A DNA stretch of 64,000 nt, from contig NC_071667.1 of NCBI RefSeq assembly GCF_028554725.1, positions 55,731,501-55,795,500 on the forward strand, written 5' to 3'. Shown one piece after another: positions 34,559 to 48,300 of the stretch (position 1 is the stretch's first letter; every line of letters starts with the position of its first letter). The stretch comes from Zeugodacus cucurbitae. Taxonomy: Eukaryota; Arthropoda; Insecta; Diptera; Tephritidae. The notes below the pieces were generated by a model. The model searched no databases, was not told where the DNA came from, and saw nothing but the letters and a program-made list of their open reading frames with translations. Position numbers and translations under genes: made by a program.

Positions 34559-35854
34559 TTATAGTTCCTGCTTCTTGTTGGACTTGTCTCCTGGAGGTTT
34601 AATTTGTACAAGTTCAGTATCACTTTCAACCTTAAAAGTGATTAGCTTTCCATATGATAGTAAGAGATTCTTCCAATAGCACTCGATGTCTTGCATGCGT
34701 AAGTGCTGTGAAATAAACTGCGATCCGCGTTCAGAAATTTCACGAGCTAGATCATCATGGTTTTGGAAAAAAGTTAAAATGTTCTCTATCTCTTTTTCAC
34801 TGGGATAACTCTTAAGAGGCACGTAATGCACCCATGGCTTTAGTGCGAAGTAAAAAAATTCTTTCCATTCATCGCCTACATGGAATACTAAAGAGTTGCA
34901 AAGAAACAAATGTTTGAAACGAAAGCTAGCAGCCACTCCTCTAAAATTGAAGAGATATTTATATTGACAATGATCTTCTAACAAAACTTCTTTCGCAGGC
35001 TCAGCGTTAAGTGTATCTTTAGGAGACTTCCAGGCTTGGTTTTTGGTATATTTTGCATCAACTAAGTCGGGTCTGCGACGTGATAGGAGAACTAGAGCAT
35101 CGCGTTCATCGGATGTGCGGGATCCACGAAAAAATACGAGTGGTAGCTTTTCAGACCATGGTGTTTTTGTTGCAGCTTTGGATATGCTATCACGCAATAA
35201 ATCCCAACGACCAATACCAGTTGGATGAAGAGAAATTGCAGGACCGCCAGCCCAAAATGTCCATGCTGGATACATGATGTCTAAATAGTCACTTGTTTTA
35301 GAGAATGAGAATATTGGTCCAATTCTGCTGCCAAGTCCAGTCAGAACCTGTGGCCAATCTCGTGTATTTACTACCATATCCATATCTGGTAGTGCGGGTA
35401 AAAGTTTTAATAGGAAATGTTCAATACCACTGCATCGTGCGGGGAACATGCATTCTTTGTCGCGAAATAGTTGTTGGTTCAAAATTTTGTATCGTGTACC
35501 ATATTTTGCAGTATTGTTTAGCATTTGCTTAGTGATACCTTTTTGATATGGTTTTAAATCATTTAGTATAACATCACTATAGCAATTACAATCCGTATCA
35601 TCTTCATCTGCACATGGAACATATGATTTTAGAGATGTCCTTACTTCATTTTCTATGATATTGTCTACAAAAATCAGGTGGTTAATAAAAGATCAGGTTT
35701 ATAATAGACATTCCCTACTGTTATCAATATCCAAATGTGAACAATTTTCTATGCTTTCTGCAGTACATGCGTTACTAAAGTCACTGTCTCCAACTGTTGA
35801 TTGTGCAAAACAATTATTGGTTATTAAAACCAAACACCAAAACAATAAATTCAT
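34559..35854 (-). CDS. rumi: Rumi / protein O-glucosyltransferase (CAP10 domain), two exons
   Basis: Exon 1 is 35719-35854, the intron is about 54 nt (donor A|GTAGGG, acceptor TTGTAG), and exon 2 is 34559-35664; the protein has 413 residues. A signal peptide (MNLLFWCLVLITNNCFA) is followed by a Cys-containing N-terminal segment (DTDCNCYSDVI), then the CAP10 glycosyltransferase domain (VVNTRDWPQV, TFWAGGPAI, VFFRGSRTSDERDALV, NFRGVAASFRFKHLFLCNSLVFHV). Rumi adds O-glucose to EGF repeats of Notch and similar proteins in the endoplasmic reticulum. The C-terminus KKQEL is a KDEL-like retrieval signal, one residue off the standard, which fits ER residence. The exon-1 donor is weak but restores the frame and homology exactly. 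Confidence 0.92.
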
Positions 35855-36099
35855 TATTTCTAATAAGATATATTTTTGTTTACTTTAACAAAAATTATAT
35901 GCCGGCAAACAATAACATTCTCCAACAACTACTTTTGAGCGCAGGCTTGTTCGATTTTCTCTTACAGTAACAAAGCAAAAAAACCAATGATATACGTTGC
36001 TGCAATCCCTTTAATATGCCATTCAATAAAATCAAATATTAAAGATTTTAATAAAAAAAAAATAATTAAAAATTATTTTTACATTTGTTTCCTTATGCG

Positions 36100-36815
36100 T
36101 ATGCTCTTTTCAATTCTGAGCATCTTATTGGAAATTAATATTTTCATTTATAATAGTTTAATAATGTTAATTGAACGTACACAACACCTGTGCATTTTTA
36201 ATACGACCCTGCGTTCTGCTGGACTGTCGTCAGCAATTTTGTTTTACGCTACTTCCGAAACGAAATCGAGCCATCATAAACGAAAAAATTGACGATGCCG
36301 TCAAAATAAGTCCGTGTTCAAGATCGAAAATCGAATTCAAAATTGAGAAAAATATTTTATACAAATGTGAAGAATACTTTATTCGATGCTACAATTACAT
36401 GAAATATCCATGAAAAGTCAATAACTGCCGACAGAAATAAATCAGTGTGAAGTGAGCCATTGTGTATAATTTACGTGACAGAAAAAGTTAAGCCAAAAAG
36501 CAGTAAAGATAAATGGAAAAGAAAGGAAAGAAGAAATACATAACTGCTAATTAAATAGTAAATTATTCAACAGTGAGCGAGTGAAAAAGGATAAATTTAC
36601 ATATAAAAGTAAATAAAACTGATTTAAAAGCCAGCGATAGGTAGGTGGACGCCCCCAATAACGACTTGTGAAGTCCACATATCAACGGTGGAGCTGTTTT
36701 CTGTGGCGCACCTGCCAGCACCCTACCAAGGGCGAACGAACTGACCGACCTTCTCAAAGTTGACGACGGCAACTTAAGTTTGTTGAGAAATCGTTTTGAA
36801 TTTCAAACTAAATAA
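36100..36815 (+). other. Possible non-coding first exon (5' UTR) of a downstream gene
   Basis: An A-rich stretch with phrases typical of fly 5' UTRs (CAGTGTGAAGTGAG, CAACAGTGAGCGAGTG, AAAGGAAAGAAG) ends at a strong donor, AATAAG|GTATGTG (36815/36816). It contains no long frame. I infer a 5' UTR exon on the plus strand spliced to something beyond; no coding exon for it was identified. The sequence between rumi and 36100 is ordinary intergenic DNA. Confidence 0.35.
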
Positions 36816-39800
36816 GGTATGTGTTTCAAAAGTACATTACAAAACTCTTCCCATTAAAATATTTAATAAATGGTTTATATTTTACAAGTTTGAAGTACGC
36901 GCAAAATATGTTGGCAATTGGTTTTTCCATGTAAGTGGTCATGGGAAGTTAGAAAACAGTTAGATTAGCAACAAATTGATTTTGCACAAATAATGCCGGA
37001 GTTGCCAACGTTCTGCACAAGTTGGCTGATTGGAATTACACATCCTTGCTTAACCAATTGCCAATTATGCATTATATACTACTTTAATGCTTTATTTTTA
37101 AATATAAGTTATTTATGTTTTCGCCGCAATTATTTTTTTATAACATATACGTACGTACATATGTATGTGCTACCAAACGAATGACTGTCGAAGCTATGTT
37201 ATAAAATTTCACTCTGCTACTTCTCTCTGCCGCGCTATTTATTCCTCTTTACAATTTCCATTTATCTGTGCAAAATTGCGACAGACACCAACTGCGTGTG
37301 ACCAATCATCAGAAAGCTATATGAATATTAAACACTTTTGTTGTTAACATTCGTACGGAAATGAGTTTTGCACTCCTATACGTTGCCGTCATCTACCACT
37401 TGGCAATTAATTTTACTGTTTTTGTTAACCACTCATTATGCGCTCGCGCTTTAGATGACTGCTTAGTCAGTTAGACAATTAAAATAAATGTAAATGGATT
37501 TAAGAACTCAAAAATCTTCATTATTTTCTTTACTATTTGCTGTTAATTCTCACTACTCAAAAAATGCAAGATTTTATAATTTTATAAAATAATGCACGCA
37601 TTCATAGGTACTATGTGTATGTATAGATTTAAGCTGTTTGCATATTCGTTTGGTATTAACTTTTAAATGTTTGGCTGGTTAAATAATTTTGATTCTTCAA
37701 GCAATGACTTGAAAATGAGTCAAGCAAGAAAACCAGTTTTCAGTCACATAAATTCGCTGTTATTTTTTGACGTTATAGTTCATTGAGTTTTTATGTAGGT
37801 TGGACAATTTTCGTATTTAATAAAAAATGGGTACTGACATATATGTTATTTACATATTCTTAGTAATAGTGCATTTTAATAGTCAAATAAATCTATTTCA
37901 CAGTCTACATACATACAGATGTATTTAAATATGATCACTTCGTAAACAAATTGGTGATGAGTATATTCTAATTAAATATTTTGTAAACTGTCTCTATTAA
38001 TATACTTATACGTATGTATACACAACAAATGTCATAAAAAACTCACAACATTTTAACATAGCTTTCCGAAAGAAGCTTTATATACCATTAATCAACACTA
38101 TGTATTTGAGAACGTTTCTGAAGTTAAATATATTGTAGAAATATTGCTTCCAATTGACTGCAAGAAAACTGCATAAATATTTTATAACATCTTAAGCTTT
38201 TTGTATAATTTCTTACAGCTAAAACAGTTGTTCCAATTGGCTGGAGCGACGATTGATGAGTGGGTGTAGCTGCTTCATTTTATTAGTTCAGCGACATTTT
38301 CGTATATGTTTTGACGCTTTGTATTAGATATACTTGTGTGCCGGCTATAAATAAAATACAACGGCAAACACTAAAATGTATGTTTATAGTTTCTGTATGG
38401 ACGATTCGATAGTAGGAGCTTTTGAGGGCAGTGCCATGAGAGACAAGCTGTCTGAGAATTCTGCATATGGCTTTTAATTAAAATAATGTAAAAATTAAAT
38501 ATGTACGCACAATATTCATGTACTTATGTATGTATGTAATATGTGCTATTGCTTGCACGAAAAATCTCTTGGGATTTCCTTATTTCAAACCTATGTTATA
38601 TCTTATGCACTGCCTAACATTTCATGACTCAACTTTGCATTCAATAAAACTTTGCTACCCTAATTACTTTCCTGTTTGCATGCGTTCTTCGTGCACATAG
38701 CTGTTAATGCATTATGCCTACTTCTCTTCCGCTTTGGCAATAATCAAGGTATGCATAGACATATAGTAAAGGTAATATTTTCAGTCCCACGCAAGTTTAT
38801 TGCCAGTTTGTCTGACCAGCTCGATCCTTATTTGGCCTCTTTTTTTAACGTGTTTTATACTTGCAAATATGCATTTATTACATATAAATATATGTATAAA
38901 TGTATGCATTTTCTAATTCTCTATTTTCCCATTTCTTAGTTTTATTGGCAAGGCGCATGCTCCACCCCACGTTTTTCATACACTTTTTGAGAGTTCATTT
39001 TCTCGTTTCTAAAATTTTTTATACTGTGGTGAATTCTTTTTAAGGGATGACTATAAGTTGCTGAAAAACAGTGGAAGGATGTGCAACCATACGCTATATG
39101 GTTAATGATTTTCTATTCATATGTAGAATACTCGTTATTTGCACTCACTTCAAAGGCATAACTACCAATTTTATGTTGGAATTAAGTATGCAATGCGAAA
39201 CTTACACTTAAGTTGTAGGAGTTACATAGCTAATACATATGTATTCATTATGGTACATTTTCTCTATTTTCCTTTTATGTCTTTGCATTGATTAAGCCGA
39301 CATTGCCGAGTGCGTGATGTGCCTATAAATGCAGCTATTTTATGTTGTTATTGCCAATCAATATGTGTATGTGTGTGTAACTAAATCGAAGTAATTTTGG
39401 TTCCTTGAGAAAATTGTTTGATATGTGCTTTAAAGTAACAGTAAAATAACCTTTTTCGAAAAATATGTTTCGTAAGGAATGACTTACGGATACTAAAATT
39501 TAAATTGTTTGTATCTTCCTAGAGGCGCGCTCGCATTCTGCTCATCTCAAATCAAACTTACCCTAAACTTGATTTTCATATTTTTCGTTGCTTTCTGCAA
39601 AAATAAAAAAAAAGTGTTCGAAGTCTCGAATGATCTTATATCATAGATTGTCCTACGAAATCTGTCCAGGTCTGGAACAGTTTTTTTTTCAACACATAAT
39701 TATTCAATACTAAGGAAACTCTTGCACGTGATCACTTACGTAATTCATAAAAATGTAAGTGCAGGAAACGTTTTTGTCCTTCCTTTCTACCACAAACAAA

Positions 39801-41839
39801 TACCGAATCTCACACAGCGTCTTTATTGCTTTACGTGCCGTGAATGCACTAGTAGCTAGCAAGTGGAGTGAGTTACCTGATCGCCCATTGTAGGGATCGC
39901 AAGGCACAGGTAGTTGCATTGTTGTTGTATGCAATTCCTTTGTGAGATAAGTTCCAGATGTATGTATGCTTTGTTTTTAAGGCAGTGATTTTCGGAAATG
40001 ACAAAAGTTAATGAGCTCTGCCTGCGTTTACACCTCAAAGTAATTTAAATCTACGACGTTGGCGGCGCCTGCTGATTGTTGTGTGAATTTGCGTAACTAT
40101 TATTTGTAATATATATATTGCGAAATTAAAAATCTTCACTAGTTGAAGAAAGAAATTCTCGCTTTATCAGTAAATTTTTATTAAATGAGAATTCCCCATT
40201 ATTTCCACGACTCTTGTTAATATTACTTATATATATGTAAATCAAAGTAAAGAAAGTCAATTGTTTATGAGATTGACATTACATTTTTTACCTATTCTTG
40301 TGCCTTTGTTCAAAAAGAGCGTTCGCTCGGCAGAGAGTGCAACGTAAATTGAGAGTATGATAAAAGTAGATAAAGACAGTCAGAGACTGCCAATTATTAC
40401 TTCATTATTTGATCGTGCCATACTCCATATATGCATTTGAGCTGAGATGAGTAGGCGTGTTCAGTTATTATTTTCAATCCAATTGCAGAGAAATAAATTC
40501 AATTAAGGGGTATTGTGTTATTGGAGCGTATGCATTTATGCTGTTAGTTAATAATGGTTTACATATAATATTCTCTTTGTGCTATGGGTCTACAAAAGCT
40601 CGAAATATTTTGCTACGTTCAAAGTTGTAAATTATCATCATAATACATATATATTTACATACTTATATATACGTACACATATGTAGTACTTGAAGTATTA
40701 TTTTTGTGAGTAATCAGCAATTGTGAGTATAGTAATTCACCACACTTAGCTTATCGGATACTTAGCGGCGCTACTCTGACAGAGCACTCCATAATAAATG
40801 TAGTCGAGTTACTTACTCCCTTTCTCACGTTGGGCGTTGAAGAGTCAAATTGAAGTTTCGATTTACAAAAGAGAGTGAGCAAGGCAATATGAAACACCAG
40901 TAAGCACTTCAAGTGGTTACAGTTATTTTAATATTTTATTTTAATTATAAAAATAGTTAAAAAAGATACAAAACAATAAGAACGAGTCTATCATATTATA
41001 TTATTCTGCAAAATTCTGCAGAGAATTACAAATATACAAGAGCAACATGGGCTTAATTAAGTGTTCCTCGGTTCCTAAAATTAACTCGTTCGCTTTGATT
41101 TTAGTTGGCGAATCTTATTGTGTCACAGATTGATCGAAATTTCAATTACATGTACCCAGGCCCAGATGGGAAGACATATTGATAAGATTAAATCATATAA
41201 CTAATAGAATACCCGCTCTTTCATAAGAAGGTATAACAAATAATGGCTTCCGTTTCATGATCAAAGCTTTAAGTACATGTTAATTCATATTTCAACATTG
41301 AATATTGAAATTAATTTACTAAAATGAAGTTTTAGAAAAAATGTAAAGAATGTTCATAAAAAGTGTTCTAGTAACCTTATACGAAGACTCTACTACCAAC
41401 CATTAATATAACCACTTTCCAGCTGACTCGCATTGTACTGCTTTATCATCGGGTTATCTCTGCATGAGCAGTTTATTAACAATTGTACAACTCTTCTATG
41501 CATGAATTGCAATTTCACCACGCTCAAAAACCAAGAAACCTCCCTGCTCCAGTTTCAAGAACTGAGCATAAGCGTGCTCATAACAGAGAATGAGAGATTT
41601 TTTATTACTTCTCTATCAGACATTTGCTGAGACGCCAATTATGTTGGTCAGCTCCAGTGGGTCGACAGCATACTTTTGTATTTTGGTGTTTTTTTGTTTT
41701 TGTGTAGTACTTTGAGGTTATACAGACAAACGGTGTATTATTTTGTTAACAAGGTGGGAGAGAGTCACAATATTTTAACGCATAACGCTTGAAAATGGAA
41801 TGAAAATAATAAAAGAATGGTGTTGAAATACATTTTGCC
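36816..41839. other. Five-kilobase gene-free stretch
   Basis: No supported coding region. It has scattered TATG/TACA simple sequence and AT-rich DNA. Short ORFs at 39710-40038 (minus) and 41433-41630 (plus) have no recognisable motif. If the 5' UTR exons proposed here are real, this is intron. Confidence 0.4.
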
Positions 41840-42914
41840 ACTGGCAGCGTTGTGAGTACACTCGCACTTTGGTCGCGCGGGATTTGTGTGCGAGCGCAGC
41901 ATAGATTTCACGTCACGAGCCATATCAGTAGCTGTAGGAGGGCGGCAGCAGCAGCAGTGGTGTACGTTTGTTGGGTATCGGTGGTGGTGGCCAGCAACTT
42001 TGCTCTCAATCGCGTTCCATTTCTGTATCTACGCGGTAGCGGATTTTCGATTCCTCAATGAATCGGCTGGCGACGTTTTCTGTAGTGTAGCAAAGCGATT
42101 TGTGCGTTGTGTCTCGGAAAAATGTGATTATTACGTTTTTATTATAAAAAAAGAAAAAAAGTGAAAAGCATAAAAAGTAATTGCAATCTCGGCAATTAGT
42201 TTCCACAAATAATATTGAGTGCATTGTGTTTTTATATAAAATTCTCCGATTACAACTTCATTGTGCGAAGCATTCGCCTGAAGAAATTCACCATAGTGTA
42301 ATTGCAAAGTAAAGTGTCATATTGTTGGTGGTTTGTGTGCCAAGTTTGCATATATACAGACGAATTCTTTAGTGTAACTGCATTTTGTAGTGATTTCTAC
42401 CAAGTACTAGCAATCATTTGCTATATTTCTGCAATTCGTTTGATTTACTATCTTTTCGTGGCACCAGAGCAATAAAATCCAATAGACGCCTGTCTTGCGC
42501 TGCGCAGCAACGTTTTCGTGTCAAGTTCGGTTGTTTAGTTGTAACTATTTTTCGACAAAATTGTACGCAACTCGATATAGTGCAAAAAATATTTGCAGTA
42601 AAAGTGCGCTGCAGTTAAAATATGCCAAATCTGTGCAAAAGCAGAAAAATAAATCAAAATCAAAAGTGCAGTTTATAATTGAAAGCATTGGTCACTGCTC
42701 AAAGTGAAACAAATTTAATTTTAATTTATTTTTTATTAAATCAATCTCACACAATTTTTTACAAGTGAAAAAATTGCAAGTGAACCCAACAACTGTTTAT
42801 AATCAAGGATTACTGTCGTGCTTTCGTCTTTGTTTTTCCAAGCATTAACAAATGATTTGTAAAGCATAGCGATTTTCAACAAATTTGCAACACATTTGCT
42901 CAACAAAATTAAAG
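41840..42914 (+). other. Possible long 5' UTR exon of a large gene
   Basis: The stretch begins with a GC-richer segment containing (CAG)n (GGCGGCAGCAGCAGCAGTGG, about 41940). It then passes into A-rich sequence full of AAAGTGAAA, AGTGCAAAA and CAAAATCAAAAGTGCAG phrases typical of long UTRs of fly developmental genes. It ends near AAAATTAAAG|GTAACTTT (about 42914). Small ORFs are overlapping and unlike proteins. This is compositional inference, and no downstream coding exon was found in the window. Confidence 0.35.
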
Positions 42915-43248
42915 GTAACTTTTCTTGCACTTTCATTACAAATAGTTTGAAGATTTCCTAAACAGAGTGAAATGTGAAATACTCTGTGTTTGTATGTATG
43001 AAAAAATATGTCACAACGCTGGATGATAACTTCCTGTATTGCCTTGGAAAAATCGATTTTGACTGCGGTCGGTCTCTTCGCTCTGTTGTTTGTTGTTTTG
43101 TTTTTCATAACCACTATGGTGTAGCTGACTTTTCTTCACTGAAATGTGTGTGTGTGTATACATATATATGTACATGTATTGTATGTAAATACATGTGTTT
43201 ATGTTGGCCTCCAGTTTGTCGCACAGTTTGAAATTTGTTTTTATTATA

Positions 43249-43818
43249 CAGTATACTCTCGAAAAGTAAATCGATTCGTATTTTGGGTAATTCACTTTTT
43301 CGAATAATTTACTTTTCCAAATATATACATAAATTATCTGTTTTTATAATATTAAATGTAAATTTAAACTTAAAAAATTCATTCATTTATTGGCTTCAAT
43401 AAAACATATGGATTTACATGAAAAACATATTTACATTTACATACATACATATGTATGTATTTACTATGAAGAGAAAAAATCTTGAATATTCTTTTGTTTT
43501 TTTTCTTTCGCAATATATTTTCTGACCATTTTTGTACGACAATTCAAAAAGTCTGACGCCTGATTTGCATCGTTTTCATTTTTAAACCAGTGGATCAAGT
43601 AGGAAAGTTTATTTACTAAAAAGACGCGATAAACAAGAGAGTAAGTGTTTTTGCAACATCGTAAAAAACGCTGCTTGCTTCGTTTCGAATTTTTTATCAC
43701 ACTCTCTGAAAAGTAAATTAAAAAATTTACTTTTTCGAGGTGCATGTGTAATCTTAAAGGTGATTAACTTTTCCGCGATTATTTACTTTCTGAGAATTTA
43801 CTTTTCGAGAGTATACTG
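43249..43818 (-). mobile_element. Pogo/Tigger-like short DNA element with 23-bp TIRs
   Basis: Perfect 23-bp inverted ends starting CAGTATACTCTCGAAAAGTA are flanked by TA on both sides, total 570 bp. CAGTATA.. ends with TA duplication are typical of pogo/Tigger elements. The minus strand inside has an open frame (43464-43745) whose end, KEKKQKNIQDFFSS, resembles the C-terminal tail KxxxIxxFF of pogo/Tigger transposases; the DNA-binding and DDE domains are missing. It is therefore an internally deleted, non-autonomous derivative. A small intervening stretch at 42915-43248 holds nothing recognisable. Confidence 0.75.
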
Positions 43819-44463
43819 TACTTGTGTAACTAATTTCCTCATTTTTAATTAAATTTTTAAACTACAAGAAATGTATAAATGTTTAAATGCATAAAATTAT
43901 GACAAGTGGGGTTCGCAAACTTTGTTATGATGCACATATGAACAAAATTTCTTGATCCACAGTTAGAAATCCAATAATTTATTTGTAAAATTGTCTGATA
44001 AAATGTACGAATATAGAATTAATTCTAAGAATTGTCATTGAAGCTTGGTTTTCTCTTTAATTTATCAATATAAAAACCGCAATAATTATTAACAATATAT
44101 TATATTAATAATAATTACATTGTGACTGAAAAATGTAAGTGTTTAACCACTATATCTTGATGTTATTGTTGAGGCGTGCAGAAAACTTTTCCTAAATAAT
44201 TTCGAAAACAGCTGTTGAGTTTAAAATAATTGGCCGGATAAAGTTCATTTCGAAAATATATTTTTTTAATTTTTGAATGAAGAAACATATTCACTTCCGA
44301 TCCGCTTATTATTGTTTCAAACACATTGAAATGGGAAGAATTGAAGGAGAAAGTATATATTGAAACAGATATAAGATGTTTTCAAAACTTTTTTTGTTTT
44401 GTTGATGTTGGTACCGCTCTCAGCTGTTTACTTTTTCATTATGTATTAATTGGTTCCAATTAA
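43819..44463. other. AT-rich intergenic sequence, no gene seen
   Basis: No ORF or repeat recognised. Confidence 0.4.
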
Positions 44464-45357
44464 AGGGTGATTTTTTAAGAGCTTGATAACTTTTCGGTTC
44501 TTTATTTGAAACGTTAGATTGGTTCATGACATTTACTTTTTGAAGATAATTTCATTTAAATGTTGACCGCGGCTGCGTCTTAGGTGGTCCATTCGGAAAG
44601 TCCAATTTTGGGCAACTTTTTCGAGCATTTCGGCCGGAATAGCCCGAATTTCTTCGGAAATGTTGTCTTCCAAAGCTGGAATAGTTGCTGGCTTATTTCT
44701 GTAGACTTTAGACTTGACGTAGCCCCACAAAAAATAGTCTAAAGGCGTTAAATCGCATGATCTTGGTGGCCAACTTACGGGTCCATTTCTTGAGATGAAT
44801 TGTTCTCCGAAGTTTTCCCTCAAAATGGCCATAGAATCGCGAGCTGTGTGGCATGTAGCGCCATCTTGTTGAAACCACATGTCAACCAAGTTCAGTTCTT
44901 CCATTTTTGGCAACAAAAAGTTTGTTAGCATCGAACGATAGCGATCGCCATTCACCGTAACGTTGCGTCCAACAGCATCTTTGAAAAAATACGGTCCAAT
45001 GATTCCACCAGCGTACAAACCACACCAAACAGTGCATTTTTCGGGATGCATGGGCAGTTCTTGAACGGCTTCTGGTTGCTCTTCACCCCAAATGCGGCAA
45101 TTTTGCTTATTTACGTAGCCATTCAACCAGAAATGAGCCTCATCGCTGAACAAAATTTGTCGATAAACACATTTCGAACCGAACACTGATTTTGGTAATA
45201 AAATTCAATGATTTGCAAGCGTTGCTCGTTAGTAAGTCTATTCATGATGAAATGTCAAAGCATACTGAGCATCTTTCTCTTTGACACCATGTCTGAAATC
45301 CCACGTGATCTGTCAAATACTAATGCATGAAAATCCTAACCTCAAAAAAATCACCCG
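44464..45357 (-). mobile_element. Internally deleted mariner-superfamily transposon
   Basis: The imperfect inverted ends are GGGTGATTTTTTAAGAG at the left and, complemented, GGGTGATTTTTTTGAGG at the right; TTA-like bases flank both. The element is about 0.9 kb, short for this family. The transposase is encoded on the minus strand and described separately. The remaining sequence is the terminal untranslated part, including the GACAGATCACGTGGGATTTC segment, whose relative is also found at 63050 in this window. Confidence 0.8.
44533..45245 (-). pseudogene. Transposase of the 44.5-kb element: catalytic half intact, DNA-binding half deleted
   Basis: The start MNRLTNEQRLQIIEFYYQNQ lies at 45245-45186, in one frame. 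A different frame then gives 217 open codons (44533-45186) with the catalytic triad region: ILFSDEAHFW (first Asp), WFQQDGATCHTA (second) and RSCDLTPLDYFLWGYVKSKV (third). 36 residues lie between the second and third acidic residues. It ends HLRRSRGQHLNEIIFKK. The roughly 120 residues that normally lie between the start and the first Asp, including most of the helix-turn-helix DNA-binding region, are absent, and the junction is out of frame. The long open catalytic part suggests recent loss. Confidence 0.85.
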
Positions 45358-48300
45358 TTAGTTAGAATTATTTTTCAACTAATAAGAAGTTAGTTAGTTT
45401 ATAAGGGTTGAAAATTCTGTGGTTTGCGTGGAAACTTTATAAAAGGCCTAAGTTGTAGAAGGCAACTTGACTTTCTGCACTAAGGGAGCATATAAGAGTC
45501 ACACCAACTACTAATCTTCGATTTACAAATTTAATTATTGGGACAATAAAAATGTGTAGAAAATTTTAAGGTGTTTCCAAAATAAGCCTGAGAGAAATAA
45601 TTAGCAGATACTTATATTGATATTTCTTCGATTCGCCAAGTAAAGAGAAGCTAATCGCACAAACTATTGAGATGTACATATGTATTTCCCCTTACTTTCG
45701 AGCAGCGTCCATACCATAGCTTTTCTTTAAAGAATATAATTTATTCCAAATTAAAATCAATAAAATTTGGGCTTTTGTGCCAATGCAAATGATCCAAAAT
45801 GTGTAAAACAAAACTTGGTAGCACTGACTGGATTGGCGATTGGAATTTAATGAGGTATTCGCATACTTTCTTGTACGAATTCAATTAGCTAACTTTGTTG
45901 TTGCTTTTACATATAAAATTTTTGGCAAGGAAGCAGCGCGCAAAAATAGCGAGCAGAGAAATGACAAATCGAACACTATTACTACTATTTACACTACTTA
46001 AAAAGGCAATTATAGACTTTGAATTTCTATTTCTATTAATTTCTTTTAAATCAGAAGGTCCTTTAAAATACATATAACAACAATTCCGATTAAACCAAAA
46101 TCAGGAATTAACATTATAAAACAAAATTATATTTTTGTTGCTTGTGTATTATTTTAAAAGACGTCACCAATAAATTACAATATCGAATTGATGATTAAAG
46201 CCTCTGGGTAATAATTTTTTCCAGTAATTGTTGTGCCAATATTATGCACATTCCATACATAAAAACATTTGCTAACTTTTCTATTCAATTTATTTTCAGT
46301 TAATTATTATCAAAATTTCCCTTTGTTCAGCTAATCATCAAGAATTACGGTGCCACTTTCTTTATTCTAGATAGTGGACTCATACATACAAACATACATG
46401 TATGAATTGTGTTTTTATGTGTTTATGGCTCACCATTTCGAATATCAACTTACAGATAAAGACACATATTATGCCTTTCGAAGTATGTTCATATACTTTT
46501 GATATTGATACTGACATATCAGTCCATAAAAGTGGCGATGAAGTGATAAACGCTCAGTGCAAATTATGCAATTCGAATTGTGTGAACTTGAAAATCAAAG
46601 CAATTGCATTATAAAGCTATCACCAAGTATGTAAACTTTATTGTTATTGGTGACTGACTATTACAACAAACACACACACACACACGCGTGCTTCTACATT
46701 ACTTTTACATTGCAGAAATATTAATTATTTTTTTTGCTTTCTTGCTATTATTCTGCGCTGGCAGGAAATCGATAAAACTAATTATTTATACACGATTGGA
46801 AATACGGTGTATATAATCAAAGCAATCAACGCGCAGCAGCTCAGGCAATAGCTGTAGGTAGCAACGCCAACAGCTGCCGATTGCAAAAAGACATACAACG
46901 TGGCCAACAATTGAGTTAGCAATAATGTACTTACATATATTGGCTAGTTTAGATGGGGGGAAAAAGCGCAACTGGAATGTATAAATACGGTTAACGGCGT
47001 TTGCACTATTCTACAAGGGCGGAAAGTGTTTGAACCCACGGCGTTTCGATGGTTGTGCCGCATATGGAGTGCCATGAACCCCACGTGATTGTTATGTATT
47101 GGAAATTGCTTAGAAAGAAAATTGTTTAGTGTCTGTCTTTATTGCAAATCGTTTACAGTAGTTGAGGAAAGTGTACGTACGATGCATGTCTTTTCATTTC
47201 GTGAGTTACAAAGGTTACTAAAAAACTCTTGAGTGAATTTTTCGATTCTTTTTTACTTAATAAAGATTTACTCGCTTAAATTCTGCTATAGAATCCATCA
47301 ACAGTCAGTACAGTGAAAATATGTATTATACGTTTACTTTTTGTATCCACTATACACAGCTATGTATGCCTGAACACGTGCTTTTATAGCAAAAATTTCG
47401 CTTATTCGTGCATTTCTGCAGACGTTGCCTCTTAAGGGTGTACAGTGTGTTAGTCTATAAGTTGCAGTCTTCAATATACAACCGTTAGGTAGCAGGTGTT
47501 TTTGGGGGTTGAAAAATAAATGTTGTGTGGTGGCCACCCAAACTGGGGTGGTTAGCTGCAAGCTTTTAGATTTTTGGGATCATCAATTTATATCTTTCGG
47601 TCTGCGGTTTGTTGGTGGAGTTACCCCAAGTTTTAGATGCTCACATAAAATGCTATTGGGAATTGATATTTACAACCAAATAAAGGTAACTCTGACAGTT
47701 CAACGTCAGCTCTAGCAGAATTATATACCGTCTTACATACATATATGTATACCTATATATAGTGTCAAATGTTCTTCTACATACATGTCAGTAAGTCTAT
47801 ATACCCATTTAATCTACTAAGAAACCACAAGTACTTGAATATGCACATAGGAGTACCTAGTTCCAAGCAAAAACCCCACAAAATACATTACTATCTACTC
47901 ATATAAAAACTATACACTTCAAATGAGTATGTCTCATAACGTAGTCTACATTAGACAAGACCGCAGACGCGTAAATGTGCTGTACTATAATCTACTTCTT
48001 AATTACCAACTTAATTAACGCACTTGTCTTTTTTGTCTTTCTGGTTTTGTGTTTTTTGTGTCACTTCTGTGCTATTTATTTGCTAATTGTTGCGTTTTTT
48101 CCACACCAGTATTAAATCTTGAGTGTGTCGTGCGATTTCCCTTCTTTCGCAATATCTAAAGCGAATATTTGACGCATAAGTGAGTCTCATGAGAAACTAT
48201 CGGGTGTAAAGTATTGCAATTATCGTTAAATAGTTCAATAAGTGGGCCTAAGTTGCCAGCTACTGATTTTTTAGTTGTGGAAAATGTTGGTAAATTGCAG

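Noticed and set aside
39710..40038. Two overlapping minus-strand ORFs in a GC-richer patch
   Set aside because: No recognisable domain; frames overlap each other and neither shows splice or start context.
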